A DNA stretch of 62,000 nucleotides from Diphasiastrum complanatum (lineage: Eukaryota; Streptophyta; Lycopodiopsida; Lycopodiales; Lycopodiaceae), in contig CM055111.1 in NCBI GenBank assembly GCA_029204225.1, forward strand, positions 9,046,188 to 9,108,187, written 5' to 3'. Under the pieces are notes generated by a model. The model worked only from the letters and a program-made list of their open reading frames with translations, made no database searches and was not told where the DNA came from. Position 1 is the stretch's first letter. Every line of letters starts with the position of its first letter. Made by a program: the position numbers and the translations under genes. Below, in pieces: positions 33,495 to 45,325 of the stretch.

Positions 33495-35919
33495 ATCAGC
33501 TTGTGATCTTATTCATTAGTATACGCTCTAAATGTGATGATGTAATTATTGTACAGTTTATTTGGTTTACTGTATATGGTTGTGATCGGGACGTGACCCG
33601 TTAGGATATATTGATCGGGCACTGATCCCGTAGACGACTACTTGGGTTAGCCGGGTAGCCACACGTAGGAAGAAATCAGCCTGTACAGTGATTTTGAGCT
33701 CATTATGCTATACTCAAGGGCATGTCCCGGGTTTGTCAGTATATATGGCCATATTGGGCCTAACTCTAGTTTGGCAGGTGGTAGGCCAGTTTAGTGGCAC
33801 CTGTTGAGCCCATGCAGTTTGGGGCTTTGCTATATGTATAGTGTTTCTTCATAATAGACTTAACTTTTGTTGTGCCATCTTTGAGAGCTTGTGAGGAGTG
33901 GCTATGGTGATTGTGTGATGTGATCTGCATACTGCACTAGATCCTAGCAGAATTTCAACTTGATATCATAGCTACAGAGTGATGCAGGTATGCACGATCC
34001 AGTGGAGCTATGGGATAGCGTCTTTCATCATGAGAAATAGCACTCAGAGCGTCTCAGGAGAGAGGACTCCATACGGGGTATCGACAGTCCGGATGGCATA
34101 AGACAACAAAGTTCCTTCGATCGGAGCTTCGGGGAAGATGAAGATGATCGTCGTAAGAGAATTCTTGGAAGAATTCTGAAAAATTGCTTAAAACGGTGAG
34201 TTGCTTCGAAAAATGGCTCTGACAAAAAATTGGCTAGAACTTCTTCGGTAATCCGTCAATTACTGAGTGAAGCAAATTGAAAGGTGGAGCAGGGTAGTGG
34301 AAACTCAGGGCTAAGAGAATTTTGAAATCCATTTACTGTGAAGGGAAAGAAGCAGTTCGGAGAACTAGCTACAATGGTCTAGTTTTCGGAATAATCGAAA
34401 GACTACGAATCTTTCTCTATGGTTGATGGAATTGGGCACTATAAATTGCTACCTAGGGAGGTTTTACTAAGGCCAAACTAATCCTAAGAGGATGTGGTCA
34501 GCCAAGAAGCACAGTAGGAGCAATTCCCATTTCTCAGAAGCTATAAAAGCTTGCTCAACCAGGGTTTACAGATCAAAAAGTGTGGATCTTTCTCAATAGG
34601 AAGTTGTTTTTGGATCTATAAGAAGCCACAATAGGGCACCGTGGTGCTACCAAGGAGTGGCTAAGAGACCACTATCAGCCATGAAGCAATGAGGCAATGC
34701 GTGCTGAGGGTGATGATGCATTAGCGCGTTTGAGTGTCTTGCTGCCCCAAGGAATTTAGTTTGGTGCGCGAGGAGGCATACATCCATTCCATCATGAAGA
34801 TAGATAATAAACGACTATGATTGGAAGCTCAAGGAGCTATATCGGCCGTGAGATGGGGGCTTACCATTAGATTGAAAGGAAGAGGGCCCATGAAGAGTTG
34901 AAGGCCAAAGGTGAAAATTCTTTATTAAAAATTTTCATGTTGAAGTGCATGAAGGGACCCGCAGTCCAAGTTGGACCTTAGTGCATTAAAAATCTTCTTT
35001 TTGAAGAAATAGTTCAAATTTGCAAGTCACCCTTTGGAAAGGGATAACTTTGGCTAGAATGAACCTATTTTGGCCATCCATGAGCCAAAATGACGCTTGA
35101 AACTGGTTGCTCAGAGCCAGCAGACAGAGCGACATCACAGATAGGGAGAAAGGCATTTTGAGGTGTTTTCGTCACCATTTTATCGAGCAGAGTGCCGGTG
35201 ACCTAGTGATGGGCTACATTCGCTATTTGGGTATTGTAGGGCCAAATTCGGGAAAAATTTTGGCTAGTGAAATCTGCTACAGGCAGTACAATGAGGTATT
35301 ATCGCTTCAGAATCATTATTACTTACTCTTGATAGGGTAACAAGGCGTTTGGAGGCGGTAAATGCAGTATGGGGGGGAATGGTAGTGGAATTATGTGGAG
35401 AAAGCTAGTATTGGTGACGGAAGTGCAGTTTGGCGATGTGATTACTCATCATTGGCGACAATTTTGAGAGGGCAAGCAATCACAGGTGAGAGGTAGGCAT
35501 GGTATGCCGGTTACAGGTGAGAAATTCGTGTGATCAGGTTCAACTCTTGGGGTTCGAACCAACCAACATCAAGTGGCGTTTTGGGGGAACACTCTCACAG
35601 GTATGATCGACAATGGCATTGTCGAGCCAGGTGATAGCTGCATTGACACACGCATCTATAGCCTGGAAATTTCCCGTGTGGAGGGCAATATGGGCTAGCT
35701 TGGAGGTACACACATATTGGCGGTCATAGGTGATGGAAGTGCAAGGTGGTGCCAGTTGGAAGCCATTAGGAAAGATAGCAGACTTGCATTGGACGAGCTA
35801 TGTGTAGGACACACGGAGGATGAAAAATGAGTCAATAATCACACTTTGGATGCTCTTGATGAGTGGTGCATGCAGTCCAGATTCTAAATATTGAATTATC
35901 GCATTTGCCTTTGAATGAA
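33495..35919. other. unassigned sequence, LTR-like at the start
   Basis: The break in the gypsy RT at about 33494 suggests an inserted element. Near 33583-33632 are two short CGGG..CCCG stem-loops (GATCGGGACGTGACCCG and GATCGGGCACTGATCCCG). TTGATATCATAGC near 33959 is a poor match to a primer site. Possible gag-like residues follow but nothing firm. I recognise no gene up to 35919. Confidence 0.3.
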
Positions 35920-37010
35920 AAAGATGTGCGTGACATCATAAACCAAATCTATTGATAGATTGAAGCCATACAATTCATACAACCTTTAAAGAGTTGACTC
36001 TCCTAATAGTCCAGCACCTCTTAGTATTTCTTCTTTTTAAGCTTGGGTACATGCCCTCTTTGATCGAGATAAGGCCTCTACCATTTCAGAAATTAGTCAC
36101 TTGGTTGGAGGATATTTGGCTTGATATCTATTTCCACTATAGAAATAGTGCCCTATACAGTTTTCAGGCTGATTTTCAAAGGTAGCTTGAGCTTTAGCTT
36201 GGTCACCATCTTTGAGGAGACCAGTTTTACATTGGGCAGGATGATTGCCTATTACCATCATCAACATGGCATGTAGTTGACAATGCCTGGAAATTCTTGA
36301 CGAATAGCCAAAAATATCGTCGGGAGGATAGTTGTAGTATAGCTCAACTCCACTTACAAAAAGATACTCCAATTTATCCACAAGTGGTTTCATGAAAGCC
36401 CCAAGGATATCAACTGAGCTTTTAATAAGCTTCTTGCAACTGAAAGGAATGAACAAAACTAGTAGAATCTTTTTGGTAGGGCTTTTTCCAAAATTAAGAA
36501 TGCTGATTTCAATCACACCACAATCCTTCTGCTTTGTTCAAGATGCTTGAAAACCATTCCAATGCAAAAGCAAAGCAAAGTTGCGAGGATCACCCTACCA
36601 GATTACACATAATTCCCATTATATGCAACATTTTACAAAAAAAAAAAGAAAACAAATCACTATCTCAATGCAAATGGGTCATATAGCTTAACTTGCACAT
36701 ATTCATTTCACACCGAATAGAAGAACGACACTTTTTGCATGAAAATTCATATAGTTTTCCATTCGAACCATTTTGGAGTGCTTGAGACTTGTTGGCAAAC
36801 GCTGCATAACTCTTTTTGCAGTAAGGCTTTTTACAAACTATTGGCAGTTCATAAAATGAGTTTGGATCCCAAAATTGTTGTGTTGCTCTACACTTTTCAC
36901 CATCCCAAAATTTGTATATTTGTTCAGGGTGTTCTTTCAGGTCTTTCCCCAACCATCATTCTTTGTTATGCCACATCTTCAATAATGGCCATATTTTTGT
37001 TGAAGTGATT
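35920..37010 (-). pseudogene. DNA-transposon-like transposase relic (Transposase_21/CACTA-like), copy 1
   Basis: Minus-strand frames, right to left. First: WPLLKMWHNKE, GKDLKEHPEQIYKFWDGEKC and a Cys-rich block CKKPYCKKSY...SCKKCRSSIRC (36952-36665), a likely zinc-binding N-terminal part. Then (36516-36097): MKPLVDKLEYLFVSGVELY and HCQLHAMLMMVIGNHPAQC, the pattern of plant CACTA transposases, where a PLIDEL-LW-GV-TYD segment precedes a RAALMWTINDFPAY segment. Last, in broken frames, RLYELYGFNLSIDLVYDVTH to about 35920. A second copy in the opposite orientation at 45326 overlaps part of it closely. The family assignment rests on pattern only. Confidence 0.5.
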
Positions 37011-38629
37011 GGTGCCTGCTGAAAGTGGAAGGAGGATCCATTTTTCCACCACCACAGTAAGACGAGCATGTGCACCACACCCTTCTAGACATTCTATGTA
37101 GGTTAGAAGCAGGTTGTGCACATTCTATAGAAGTTGAACCAGATGCCACTTCTGACCATAGTTATTTGAATCATCTGCCACTTCTGACCATAGTTATTTG
37201 CCATTGTTCAAGCTGATTTTGTTCACGTGGCAACTTCCTCACTCCAGCTTGAACCAAGCCCATTTTCTAGACTTTCAACGAGCCATGTCAAATTATTGAG
37301 TCGTTGGACATCATTGAGCACCTGATTCAATGGAAACTATTCTCTCAATCACCTATTGTTAAGAGACACTATGGGAAAATTTTGATTTATAAGGGTGAAA
37401 ATTGAGCTATCTTGGGTCATGGACATCAAATTTGATCTATCTTATGATGTGATTTAATGCCACCAAACTCAATCAATCTGAATGTACTGCACTTGATATT
37501 GGTTTAATTTGATCACTCAATTAGCCATGCCAAGTGACAATAGTTTTAGCTATTTCAAGTGATAGCAACCAATTCTATCCATGAGAGATTGAACTTGAGT
37601 AATTGGAATGTTCTGAAGTTGAGATTGGTTGACATTAGTTACTCGATGATCTATCTCCAATGACAAGGACAAAAATCACAGCATAAGCATCAAACATGAC
37701 CTATTTAGATCGATGTACGTGAATGTCCCACACTCGAGATTCCTCTAATTTAATCACTCAATGTCGACTGACGAGTGACAAAGAACAAAATTGAGATTTC
37801 TTGCATGCAGGCATCATATAGAAGTTAGTTAATTTACAACTTTAGCTTTTCCATTCTAATAACAAACCATGGACTCCAAAAGGTTCTTCAATATGGTAAA
37901 TGAACTTACTAATACTCATAGTTATAGATTTAAACAAGCAACCATCTATCTTACAAAAACAGGAACAACTATCTTACAAAATAGACCCATAACAATATAG
38001 CCACTATATGGCCTGCTAACAGAAAATATGTTTACTTATCAGATCCTAAGAATTCATTCGCAGTTGAAATCACCAACATTGCTCCCAAATCAATGTTTTT
38101 CATCATTTCAAAATGGATCCATCATGGATTAAGTACACAATCACCATAATCTCTCTCTAGGCTACTTGCAGCATATGTGGGACAGCTCATTGTACTCATC
38201 CATATCCACTTTAGATAAAATCCCTCTAATTTTGCCACATCATCATTGGTAGTTAGTGTTGACCTTCTAGATTCCTACAAATTAGGAGATAGGTCCTACA
38301 ATCTACCAGATTTGACATTTGACTTGTATGAAATCTATATACATTGAATCTGAACTTTTTACATGATATTTCCCATGTGTGGACAGGTCCACGTATTGGT
38401 CAAGTTTGATTGCTTCATGAATTATGTTAAATGATAAAGACCAAATCGCATGTTAGGCATCATATTTGAGAATTTTTGAGTGATAGGCATGAAATTTGAG
38501 TTATTTGAAGCCAAAATATATCTTGGTTGATTGACATCAAATTCGAGCTATCTTGAGTGATAGGAATAATTTCATCCACAAGAGATCGAATTTGAGGAAT
38601 CTAAGTGTCCTAAAATTGAGATCGTTTCA
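37011..38629. other. unassigned DNA with diverged internal repeats
   Basis: No gene. A segment near 37546-37632 (GTGATAGCAACCAATT, GAGAGATTGAACTTGAG) reappears in diverged form near 38545-38629 (GTGATAGGAATAATTT, AGAGATCGAATTTGAG), so there is an old direct repeat about 1 kb apart. It may be LTR debris. Confidence 0.4.
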
Positions 38630-38807
38630 TGTGCCAAATCCCAAGCTAATAGCAATAACAATTATAGTAAAACGAAAAGCAAGAAGAGAACAAGACAATC
38701 AAGATAGCATGTCCATAGAAAGCTACAAATGCAATAAACTTATCAAATCTAATGAAATTCACATAGAATCATTATGAATTTAGGATCTATGCTCTGATAC
38801 CAAGAAA
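38630..38807 (-). repeat. partial LTR plus internal remnant before the second LTR
   Basis: Positions 38630-38725 resemble the first 100 bases of the LTR that begins at 38808. Positions 38726-38790 match window positions 1-65. A primer site (GCTCTGATACCA, 38791-38802) follows. The LTR start is therefore present twice within 180 bp. Confidence 0.6.
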
Positions 38808-39637
38808 TGTCATGCCAAATCCCAAGCAAATAGAAATTACAAAACAAGTAAATCTAGGAGCAAAAAGAGTACAAGACAATCATGATAACAAATCTATAGA
38901 AAGCTAGAAACATAAGGATCTCCATAGAACAGAATCTCAATAGAAATGAAAGACAGAGTACATAGCAATGGAAATGAGCACGGATTCATGTAGATAAGGC
39001 ACATGAGACCTAGCAAAGGAAATCCCCATAGCTCATATTCACAAGGAGGAAGCAAGAAGCTCTCACTTGCAAATGAGCCAAAAGATCCCAAAACTTATGT
39101 CTCTTGCCTAGTTATAGACAATGCTCTCACTTAGCTAAACATAACTATCTTGAGGGATAATTAGCCCGTGTTAAGTGTTATTTAAAGTACATTGGGCCCT
39201 TATTGGCCTACTATCTTTATTAATCACTTTGGAGGGCCTAAAGAGGAAACCGCCTTGTTCTTAAGGCTAATAGCTCCTTTTGGGCCTACAAAGCTTACAT
39301 TGGATATTATCTTGCATGTATAAGCATGGATGTACTAAAAGTACATGAGAGATCGACGAGCTTGATTATTCTATGTCAAGTCATAGATATCACAATCAAG
39401 ATATCTTGTGTGTAGACATAAAATTGAATCTGCTTAAATATCGTAAACACAAGCTTACTAACTTGATCAGTCAATTGGCAATCTCTAGCCATATATGAAG
39501 TGGTCATGAGTTCCTTGTGTATAAACAAATTCTCCTTGTTAAAGAATTTACAAAACCATTATGTACTTTTTATTGAGGCCACATGGAGATGAGGCACCAT
39601 GATTGTTATCCATTTTTTGAGTTGCTTTAGTATAACA
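38808..39637 (-). repeat. LTR of a minus-strand retrotransposon, copy 2
   Basis: Starts TGTCATGCC, ends AGTATAACA. Homologous over its length to 83-918, with numerous small indels and substitutions. The exact primer site lies on its left; the element body is gone. Confidence 0.65.
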
Positions 39638-40539
39638 TTTCAACCTTGCTACAATGCCCAACAATAAAAAAAATATTTGTAATTTCTTGATGTTCTACTT
39701 TTTAACTGAGAGGTGAAATTGATGCACATGAAAATGATTTTACCTTTCACCTTAATGTTCAACAAAAAAATAAAAGAACCAGAGATTTGTAACCTTTTGG
39801 ATCAAGGTTGGAGCTACAAATCTTTGGACACCTTGATTTGCAATGAACACGTTAATTGCTATAGGGGCTAATGAAATCAAAGTGTCAATGCCCATGTTAT
39901 AAAGATGGTGAAAAAGAATACTAGCCTATCACCAATTAATGTTAATGAGGATAGGAAATATGAGTGGGAGGTTATGATATGTGAGAAAACTGTTTTATAA
40001 TTTAAAATGTTTATTGGAAATAAAATGGTTTCCTATATGAAATTGAGACACACACATTTTGTAGCTAGGAAAAGAAATTTATGATTTAGAAATGGTAGAA
40101 ATGTATCTAGGAAAATAAGGTTTTCCCTAGATGCAATTGATGCACATGCATTTTTTAACTACACATGCATTTTTTAACTAGGAAAAAACTTTACTAGTTA
40201 GAAGGGGTCCAAATCCACAGTTTAACTAGGAAAAATCGTGTGAAACTAAGAAATTTGACTTTTTTCCTATATAGGAACTGATCAGAAGTTCCTTGTGTAT
40301 ATACATCTGAAAGTGCAATGCCACATTATTGTCTTAAAATAGAGCAGTTGCAATTGCACTAGCATGCAACCCGTGACTGCCAGTATTATTTAAAGCCAAT
40401 TACTATAATCTTAATGCAAAACTCAAGAAATAGTGTACAGCCATAAAGCCAAATATTTGGGACTACTAAGTTATTGCATCCATGCTCCAATGGGTCTGGG
40501 TCTAGGAGAGTAGTGTATTGGGCCTGTCCATGCAGGTTC
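39638..40539. other. unassigned AT-rich DNA
   Basis: No gene. A 19-bp tandem duplication (CACATGCATTTTTTAACT) lies at about 40142-40179. Confidence 0.5.
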
Positions 40540-41327
40540 TGTGAAAAATGCAAAAATAAGCTTGGTAGAGGCCAAAAGTCTTGTATATAGATAAACATAC
40601 ATGTGTGGACCCCATGTGTGAAAATAGTGTACTTGTCATGTACCATAATCATAAAAAGACCAAAAACTAGTTTTCTAGACATATGACACATGGCATCAAT
40701 CTATTGATTGCATGAGCCACATCCTTTGGTTAGGTGTCACATCCCATGTGTAGAAGACAGCTCACATGTGTGGAATAAGCTGAAGTAGACGAATTTTGAC
40801 ATCTACAACATTTTCAAGTAGATCTCCATATAGACAGAAAATGGACCAAAAGTGCTCAAAATAGAAGGTTTTGTCCAAGTGTCAGTTTTGCATGATGAAT
40901 CATCATATGACAAAACACCTTCACACATGTGGGATCAAAGGGATGATCAGTACCACAAGCTCCCACTTATTGTATATATAGAGCCACATTTGGCCATAAT
41001 CAATGTGAGACACCAATCTTGGTTTTGTAAGCAATTTTGAGTGATTCTCTCCATTTCTCTACATTTGTTTTGATTGTTTTGAGGATCTATCAATGTGTAC
41101 TTGATTTTCAGGTTGGATTCCGTACTCAGACAGTGTTTCACAAGTGTGAAACCATAAAGTACACTTATGTTCAATTAATGATTGTTCTTGTTAGGATTTT
41201 GTGTCTAGAATTGATCTAGATTGATCTTAATCTCAAGTAGATTGATAGATCAAGTAATCTGACAACCAATTCCTCTTGAGGATCAGATTAGGATCCACTC
41301 TTGGTCCTTTTTGTACTTTTTTACACA
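40540..41327 (+). repeat. LTR of an internally deleted plus-strand retrotransposon
   Basis: Begins TGTGAAAAATGC, ends TTTTTTACACA and is followed at once by a primer site with one mismatch (TGGTATCAAAGC, 41328-41339). It carries several CACATGTG or CACAAGTG palindromes (near 40604, 40767, 40922 and 41136). Its first ten bases match the start of the young copia LTR, but the rest is different. Confidence 0.65.
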
Positions 41328-41339
41328 TGGTATCAAAGC
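41328..41339 (+). other. primer-binding site, one mismatch
   Basis: TGGTATCAAAGC, directly after the LTR end at 41327. Confidence 0.75.
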
Positions 41340-42999
41340 CAAGTACAAGAGTTTTTGTTGAAATTGATAGGGTTAATCCAAATCAAAGCCAAAATTCGCA
41401 GTTTTTTTGGAAACTAGTCAAATTTTGTGTAGCGAGTTGGATTTGATAGCTATCCTCAAAATTTTTGGTCCAGATCTTCTTGTGGGCAGTAGGAACCCTT
41501 TTCACACGTGTGAGGCCATACATATTCAGTTTTGGCTGAGAAAATTCAAAAATTTGTACAATTTGACTCACACACCCAATTTGAGAGATTTTTAGTGCAA
41601 AATCAAGCATTTTTCATAGAGAATCTAATCCCTTGATTAGTTCTTGTATTAGATCAGCCAAAAAATTAAAATTGAAGCTTGAATTAGGAGCATTATATGA
41701 TTTTCTCTGATTTTTTGAGGGTATGTTGAAGTTAAGGGAGATTTTGCTAAAATTCATAGATTAAGGAGTGATATGCAAGGTGAGAGGTTGGAATCCATTG
41801 TACCATCACTTTAGATTTGTTCAAGAGTGATAGGGCCAAGTTTAGAAACATCAATTTTCTAGAAAACATCTTTGGATTTGTCCTCCAAGTGAAATCTTTG
41901 AGAGTTTCTAGTGCATATAGAGCATCTATGCAAATCTTTTGTAGAATTTGACATAGATTGGCTTCAATTGAGAGTTATAGAAAATAAATTGAGATCCAAG
42001 TCACATTGTTCAATCCTAATCAATTTTTTTGAGTGATTGTAAGGTTTTAAAAGAGTCATTAAGGTGTCTATGGCAAATGTGTAGAGAGAGATCCAATTTT
42101 CTAAGAGTTCCTTCCTTTGTAGAGGGCAAGATCTAGAAGCTCATTATGTGTTGTTATTGGTGGAGAGTTTGTCTCTTCCTAGGTGATCAAATCTTTCTAA
42201 GTGGCATTAGTTCTTTGAAGCACAATATCTTAGTGAGAAAACTCACAACTTTTGATTTTGAATTTCATTCCAAGTCTTAAAAGGTAGAGTAATTGGTGGA
42301 ATCCAATAGGAGTGATTGAATTCAATTTGTTGAGCAAAAATTGACATAGTACATATGAAACTCAAATTAGTTTTACTCAACTTTCTTTGTGAGAGTGTGA
42401 GGGTCAATTTGTGATCCCATTGGATGTCTAGAATGAGGAGGAGTCCATATTTGAGTATTCATGCATGGTTGAGATCTTTGTGAATCTCTAGTTGTCTAAA
42501 TTTTTAAGCCTTGTGAAAAATTGGTGGTATAGTTTGTTGTCAAATCAAATCAAATTCATTCTAAATCTCAAGTGTGAGATTATTTGGGTCAAGAGTGAGT
42601 CCAAAAGAAGTGATTAAGTTTGATTTTCATGTATTTGAAACAAAACCCGTCTTTTGTTCAAGAATCTCAAGTGTTGAGAGAACTAGTCAAGTGAAAAGGA
42701 AAATCTAGGTGTCAAATCTTTTTCATATCCATTTCAACTTTCAAAAGAAAGAGTCATTGGTATTTGATGAGTCCAATAGGAGATTGAATCTGATTTCTTT
42801 AGTGATTTGATTCAAAGATTATGTGCTTTTGTCTTAGTGATTAAAGCAAAGTTTCCAAGTGACTAGTCATTAGTGTGAAGATTGATTCTTAGGTTTGTGA
42901 GCTAGATCTTTTGTAGATCATTCTACATTATTGAAGATGTTCAAATCTAGTCTCTTGAAAGTCACAAACTACATTTGTAGAATCATATCACAGTTTTTT
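41340..42999 (+). other. long leader of the internally deleted LTR element
   Basis: There are 1.6 kb without a convincing gene between the primer site and the first coding traces. TCACACGTGTGA (41502-41513) is another copy of the LTR palindrome. Confidence 0.45.
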
Positions 43000-43645
43000 A
43001 TTCACATGGCATCAATAGGTGGCAACCTATTGAAGGAAATAAAGGATCCTAAGTGCAACCTTTGTGGCAAGGGTGTGGATATTTTTTCTCCAGATGCTAA
43101 AAAAAGAAGACCAGTCCATCCAAGGAGAACCAAAGCAAGGGGGCCGAGGTGAAGGATGGAGCTTCAAGTTCAAAATGCAAATACAAGAAGGACAAGTCCA
43201 AGGAAAGGTGTTTCCTTTGTGGAAAGGTGAATGAGGCTTGGAATCTCACATAGACTTGCAAGATTTGTCTTCAAGAGTCCATCACAACACGTGTCAAATC
43301 TTTTGAAATTTTTCATTTGGAAGTGCATTGTTTGGTTCAAGATGCAAAGATAGATGTCACTTTCATGAAAGTAACTTGGATTTATTTTGTCCTTGCTTGG
43401 AACTTTAGATAAGTTCAAACTTATTGTTATGATCCAAGAGAAATCAATCAAGAAAAAGGAGCAGCAATCACAAAATGAAAACAGTTTCATTTATGCTATC
43501 ATGTCAACTTATGAAGAACCAATTTGCTTTGAGGAGATTTTTGTATCTCAAAGGTGGATTAAGGCAATACTAGTTGAGTGTGATGCCTTAAGAGATAGCA
43601 AAATATGTTTTCCTTGTAAGCTTACATTAGTTATGAAGTCAAGGT
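43000..43645 (+). pseudogene. copia remnant: Cys-rich segment and RT entry
   Basis: A short frame (42931-43152) has KCNLCGKGVDIF and a basic tail; a second Cys pair (CFLCGKVNEAW) follows near 43210. At about 43510-43600 the residues EEPICFEEIFVSQRWIKAIL then VECDALRDSK match the segment of copia pol just before RT (compare EPTCVGEAIQKKEWIQAM in the intact copia). Protease and integrase are absent between the two, and RT proper is absent after. Recognition of the RT entry is good; that of the Cys segment is weak. Confidence 0.5.
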
Positions 43646-44678
43646 AATGGAAATATCTTCACAATTCAGATCATTAAGATCACAAACATCCTTTTGATCT
43701 TTGGTTAGAAAGACAACAAATCACCAACCTTGCCAATGTAGAAAAATCAACATCTACTCTATGAATGAGATGCAAACTCTAAAAGATCTTGATCAAACAT
43801 CAATCAAAACATGAAATGAAGTTTTTGTCCATACCAAAACAGTGAGCTACTATATTTCACACGTGTGGATCCAAATATACCATAAATTGAGCATTTTACA
43901 CACAAAATTGCAAGATATCACCAATATAGTGCACCAATGGATGGATGACCCAAATAGAACTCATGTATAAGCATGAAATGAGATGTGAGAGAGAGAAGCT
44001 TCTCTTCCCACGAGTTACATCCTTTTATAATAGGTCCAACTCTAATTTCAAACTTTGGTTTCCCTCCATAATGAAAAACCCTACCATGTTTGTGACTAGA
44101 TTCAATGTCTCTACTACTCAAATTGGATCTATCAAAAACTCGTGTACTACACTTTCCCACACTTTTCAAAAGTGTTTATTCAAATGCCTTTAGACTAATG
44201 TAACTCATTAGAGGAGTTCTAAGTCCAAAAAGAGCCCTTTGTAAAGATTCCCTGTTTATTTTTTCTCAAATTTTTCTTACACATGGACCAATCAAAACAG
44301 TCAAATTTGAAATCTACGAAACGTAACTTTTTGAGTCACATTTTGATTCCACATTAAAAATGGCATAACTTTTTAGTGGTAAGTCCAATTTTAGTGAAGT
44401 CTAGTGCGTTGGAAAGCGCTCGTCCAATGATATGTTATATGACATACTTTTGAGCTACAGTTAAAAGTTATGGCAAGTCAAATTTATTAGCTGAAAATAT
44501 TGCTATAATATTTTAATAATACAAAACGAATTTTTGCACAAATTCATATAAGGCCCTTTTGGAGCTCAAAACTCTCCTAATGTTGAAAAGTCAAATTCTA
44601 AGTCTAATATGAAATTGGCCTCAATTGCCAAATAAGCCAATATTGCAAATTTGACTAAACTAGTTGAAATCTTTCACA
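43646..44678 (-). repeat. probable 3' LTR of a minus-strand copia relic
   Basis: The right edge is TTTCACA at 44678, followed by the polypurine complement CTCCCTCTTCAAC just as in the young copia element. The left edge is unresolved. It includes TTCACACGTGTGGA near 43856. Confidence 0.45.
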
Positions 44679-45325
44679 CTCCCTCTTCAACTAGTTTTAG
44701 CATAGACTTTGATAACACTCCAAGTGATGTCCTATGCTTCATAAATGATTCTTTTCCCAATGTTCTGGTAAAGATATCAGCTACACATTCTCTTGAAGAA
44801 ACATGTTGAAGCTCCACCTCCTTTGCCATGACTTGCTCCCTCACAAAATGATATGCCACTTCAATATGCTTGCTCTTAGCATGAATGATAGGATTGATTG
44901 CCAACTCTTGGGCTGATAGGTTGTCACAAAAGATGATTGGGCTCTCTAAAAAATCCAGCAAGTGAAGATCCTTGATCATCCTCTTGATCCATACCATCTC
45001 CTTTGTGCAATGAGTAAGTGCTTTGTACTCGGCCTCATTAGATGACAATGAGATAGTGGCTTGTTTCTTTGACATCGAAGATATAGCTCCATCACCTATG
45101 AAATACAATGAGCACTAATGGATTGATCTCTAGAAAAGTACGAATCTAAAATCCAAACAAGCTAGGTGATGATCCCTCATAAAATATGCCAAAATCTCGA
45201 GTTGCCATGATATACCTCAAAACTCGTTTTTCTAGCTTCCAATGCTCCTCACTAGGATCTTGCATAAATTGACTTAATCTATCAACACAATAGCTTAGAT
45301 CTAGTCTTGTGATGGTTAGATAGCA
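44674..45325 (-). pseudogene. Ty1/copia RNase H tail
   Basis: An open minus-strand frame of 144 codons (45108-44674) reads SMSKKQATISLSSNEAEYKA, PIIFCDNLSAQELAINP, HAKSKHIEVAYHFVREQ and ECVADIFTRTLGKESFM, ending EEGV. It is a close relative of the RNase H end of the intact copia but keeps the final ~40 residues which that element loses to a stop. Upstream to 45325, broken frames give TITRLDLSY and QDPSEEHWKLEKRVLRYI. The rest was cut off at 45325, where the transposase relic begins. Confidence 0.85.
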
